This document shows, in pieces, positions 62,086 to 64,000 of a stretch of 64,000 bases of DNA. This DNA is from Bacteroidales bacterium (GTDB lineage Bacteria > Bacteroidota > Bacteroidia > Bacteroidales > Lentimicrobiaceae), in the NCBI GenBank assembly GCA_016788045.1, contig JAEUTG010000052.1, forward strand, positions 28,553-92,552, read 5' to 3'. The translations under genes and the position numbers were made by a program. Positions within the stretch are counted from its first letter, which is position 1; every line of letters starts with the position of its first letter. The notes below the pieces were generated by a model that did no database searches, was not told the origin of the DNA, and saw nothing but the letters and a program-made list of their open reading frames with translations.

Positions 62086-63009
62086 TTAAATTTTAATGAA
62101 CTTGATTACTGAACTATTGAAATCATTAAAAACAATTCGAACAAAATACATTCCTTCAGGACTCTTGCTAAGATTTATTTCAGCAATATTATTAATGGGA
62201 AAGTTTGAACAAGATATTATGCTTCCTGAAGAATTATATATTTCAATAGATTTGATATCTCGCCCTTCTACTCGACAAAAACCATCAATTGAGGGATTTG
62301 GGAATATTTTCACTCTGTTTAGGATTTCTAAATTATTAATACCTACAATTGACTCACAAGGGTTTGGCTCCTCATAATAGATATAGTGAAAATCTCTAAG
62401 ACTATTCTCGTTATAATGGCATAAAAGCGTTTCGCCATTATTTCCCCCGTTCCAACTTTGATCAGAGTAAATTAATCCTGCTAATGAGCCAATACCTTCA
62501 ATCCATATTACATTGTCTATAAATGCAAACTCAGGATCATGGAAGTAATAAACTCTCATAGTCTCAATATCTGTTTGAAGAAAATTGCCCGTATTATTAG
62601 ATAACGTACTTGTAATACTGTCAAGCACAAGGTTGTGTAAAAAGCCTCCGTCCATTCGCTGAACAGTAAAAGTGTCACCTTGTTGTAAACTATAATCATA
62701 CATCAGATAATCAATACCATTAGCGCGTCTGTAAATCTTCTTTGAATCAATATCTTCTCTTACCAGATCTGTATTAGAAATTAAAGGAGTAACTCCTGTT
62801 GGGAAAGAAATGACTTTTTTATAAATGGTGTCATTGATAGTAGAATCACCCATAATTTGAAATGTTGTATTGTAACTGATTTCAAACCAACTATAGGTGT
62901 ACCATTCACTATTATCTCTCAAAGTAGGAGCATATTGAGAAAATGAAATAAAGGAGATGCCTAAAATGTTTAAAATCAAGAGACTTAGCGTAACTTTCAA
63001 TGTTTTCAT
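62086..63009 (-). CDS. Secreted protein with T9SS type A signal, function unknown
   Basis: 307 residues, coded in AT-rich DNA. Signal peptide (LKVTLSLLILNILGISFISFSQ), a central domain of unknown fold with SEWYTYSWFEISYNTTFQI and VIWIEGIGSLAGLIY, the latter pattern seen in many Bacteroidota orphan secreted proteins, and a C-terminal T9SS type A sorting domain (VKIFPNPSIDGFCRV...SPEGMYFVRIVFND). The substrate or partner is unknown. Base composition differs from the GC-rich genes around 50-58 kb, which suits recent arrival. Confidence 0.82.
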   Translation of the reverse strand: MKTLKVTLSLLILNILGISFISFSQYAPTLRDNSEWYTYSWFEISYNTTFQIMGDSTINDTIYKKVISFPTGVTPLISNTDLVREDIDSKKIYRRANGIDYLMYDYSLQQGDTFTVQRMDGGFLHNLVLDSITSTLSNNTGNFLQTDIETMRVYYFHDPEFAFIDNVIWIEGIGSLAGLIYSDQSWNGGNNGETLLCHYNENSLRDFHYIYYEEPNPCESIVGINNLEILNRVKIFPNPSIDGFCRVEGRDIKSIEIYNSSGSIISCSNFPINNIAEINLSKSPEGMYFVRIVFNDFNSSVIKFIKI

Positions 63010-63085
63010 GGTTTAGATTTTTTAAGGTTTATAAGTATTATAGTTCAATTCCAATTCATGTTTCAGTTACAGTCTATTTTAATAG

Positions 63086-63170
63086 CCCATAACGGATTGG
63101 CGGTATGTTTTTGTTGCCGATTTCGAAGCACTTTCCTGTCAAGCTACCAAGCCGGTTATTAAATGTTATG
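63086..63170. repeat. Structured noncoding element, possibly attC-like
   Basis: CATAAC at 63088-63093 is complementary to GTTATG at 63165-63170, and the inner GGATTGG (63094-63100) pairs with CCAAGCC (63147-63153) at 6 of 7 positions. The element lies directly behind the 3' end of the gene at 63235, as attC sites do in gene cassettes. Integrase and other cassettes are not in the window; the call is tentative. Confidence 0.3.
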
Positions 63171-63234
63171 TCGTTCAAATTTACCACTTTCTGCCCTATG
63201 TTTTTTATTGCGTGTTGTGTGCTGCCTTTATTTC

Positions 63235-63834
63235 CTAAGACATTGAATGCAAATACGTGCCAATTTTTTTCCATTCGCCATCAACTTTTAAATATATTTC
63301 GGCTGAAGTACTTGCTGATAAAGGACCACTGTAACTTCCACTATAGATAATTGCAAAATCTTCTTTCTGATTGAATAGCGGTAAACTATAATGATTTATC
63401 GAAATTATTTTAAAGTCATTGGCTGCTTTACCATCAGAAAATTTCATTGCCTTTCTTGAATACTTTTTTACTTGACGTTTAGAATAAAGGATTACATTAT
63501 TCGGCAGTTTGCCTGATGTCCATTTGAAATTTTTATACTCTTCAATCTGTTTGAAGAAATATTCAATATCTTTTTTATCTATTATGTCATTCCATATCGA
63601 GTCAGAATAGTATTTCTTGTCAATGAAGAAACAACTCTTGTAATCAAGTCCGTTTTGCTCATCAATAAATAAGTCATAGATTTCAGTTGAACAATTTTTT
63701 GAAATTATAATTTGACCTTTCTCTTCTGTCAATATTTGATTTTTAAAAAATTCAATTCTAAAGTCTAAGCTCTGTCCAAAGATTAAATTGGATACAAACA
63801 GACTTAATATCAAAATGTAATTCCTAATTGTCAT
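63235..63834 (-). CDS. Hypothetical secreted protein
   Basis: 199 residues with a signal peptide (ILILSLFVSNLIFGQ) and no motif I recognise. It has three Cys (NCSTEIYDLFIDE, KSCFFIDKKYYSD) and is rich in Lys, Ile and Asn, in keeping with the AT-rich DNA around it. The last 40 residues have a beta pattern (DFAIIYSGSYSGPLSAST, EIYLKVDGEWKKIGTY) like a small lipocalin-like or nuclear-transport-factor-like domain, but this is a guess. It lies between a possible attC-like element and the 3' end of a group II intron. Confidence 0.6.
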   Translation of the reverse strand: MTIRNYILILSLFVSNLIFGQSLDFRIEFFKNQILTEEKGQIIISKNCSTEIYDLFIDEQNGLDYKSCFFIDKKYYSDSIWNDIIDKKDIEYFFKQIEEYKNFKWTSGKLPNNVILYSKRQVKKYSRKAMKFSDGKAANDFKIISINHYSLPLFNQKEDFAIIYSGSYSGPLSASTSAEIYLKVDGEWKKIGTYLHSMS

Positions 63835-63860
63835 TGTTCTTCTTTTTTAGGTTGCACACA

Positions 63861-64000
63861 ATCGGGTCAGACAGGGGAATTTCACCCCTGCCTTCCCACG
63901 GAACCGGACGTGAACCTCTCGATTCATCCGGCTCTTCATGTTCATGTCACTAAAGTACGACTACTTTATGGTTTAACCAATCTCCAATGAGCAAAAAGGC
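63861..64000 (-). mobile_element. 3' end of a group II intron (body continues beyond the window)
   Basis: Read on the minus strand, 63934-63901 is an exact 34-nt domain V: lower stem GAGCCGGA/TCCGGTTC with the catalytic AGC at positions 2-4, a 2-nt CG bulge, upper stem TGAATC/GGTTCA, and a GAGA tetraloop. It is followed by a domain VI-like hairpin (AGGCAGGGG ... CCCCTGTCT, 63893-63868) and an intron end at ...CCCGAT, about 63861. The intron-encoded protein gene and the 5' half lie beyond base 64000. Confidence 0.88.
63966..64000 (-). CDS. Likely C-terminus of the group II intron-encoded reverse transcriptase (partial)
   Basis: A frame open from the window edge ends LFAHWRLVKP before TAA at 63968-63966, the kind of C-terminus seen in intron maturases, 32 nt upstream of domain V, where such genes usually end. 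Only about eleven codons are visible, so this rests on position more than sequence. Confidence 0.45.
   Translation of the reverse strand, partial: LFAHWRLVKP

Overview
The window reads as chromosomal DNA of a Bacteroidota species, probably a free-living polymer degrader related to Bacteroidales/Marinilabiliales. The signs are type IX secretion (T9SS) sorting domains on at least five secreted proteins, a CHU_C-type gliding C-terminal domain next to a PorP/SprF gene, a SusC/SusD pair, gingipain-like and PNGase F-like enzymes, and promoters of the Bacteroidota type (-7 TAnnTTTG, -33 TTTG). No rRNA, tRNA, CRISPR array or prophage was seen.

Layout. 1-7444: end of a large CHU_C surface protein, a PorP/SprF protein, a DUF6544-like membrane protein, a secreted beta-propeller and an outer-membrane barrel. 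7645-17543: a C25 (gingipain-family) protein whose catalytic His position reads Glu, followed 30 nt later by a poly-gamma-glutamate cluster: pgsB, pgsC, pgsW, a secreted protein made of two related halves, an outer-membrane barrel and a propeller lipoprotein. 17661-24888: a glycan region with a GH53 galactanase, an AraC regulator, a GH127 arabinofuranosidase fused to an esterase, and a GH92 mannosidase. 25275-29318: a TetR-SDR pair sharing an operator, a HAD-CAT-NUDIX operon and a pseudouridine synthase. 29439-30841: an AbiE-type toxin-antitoxin pair. 30977-37791: a fused glycosyltransferase, a lipoyl acyltransferase (E2), an exonuclease, an FAH-family enzyme and a membrane glycosyltransferase-like protein. 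38018-42983: small metabolic and regulatory genes on the minus strand. 43258-46460: a fur/perR-katG-ferritin operon with a palindromic box at its promoter. 46658-49873: a phosphoesterase and a secreted esterase. 50463-58405: SusC, SusD and a T9SS-exported LamG/PNGase F-like protein, a GC-richer locus predicted to release and import N-glycans. 58604-60182: a lipoprotein hydrolase and a small barrel protein.

The last 4 kb is AT-rich and worn. It holds a decayed membrane-protein gene, a HigBA toxin-antitoxin module bracketed by 57-58 bp copies of part of that gene, two orphan secreted proteins, a structured repeat that may be attC-like, and at the very edge the 3' end of a group II intron on the minus strand, with a complete 34-nt domain V.

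The most interesting points are the envelope-spanning poly-gamma-glutamate cluster, the PNGase F-like protein tied to a Sus transporter, the group II intron edge beside the duplicated pseudogene/HigBA island, and several self-regulatory operator layouts (TetR, AbiEi, HigA, PerR, Crp/Fnr) that can be read directly from inverted repeats.
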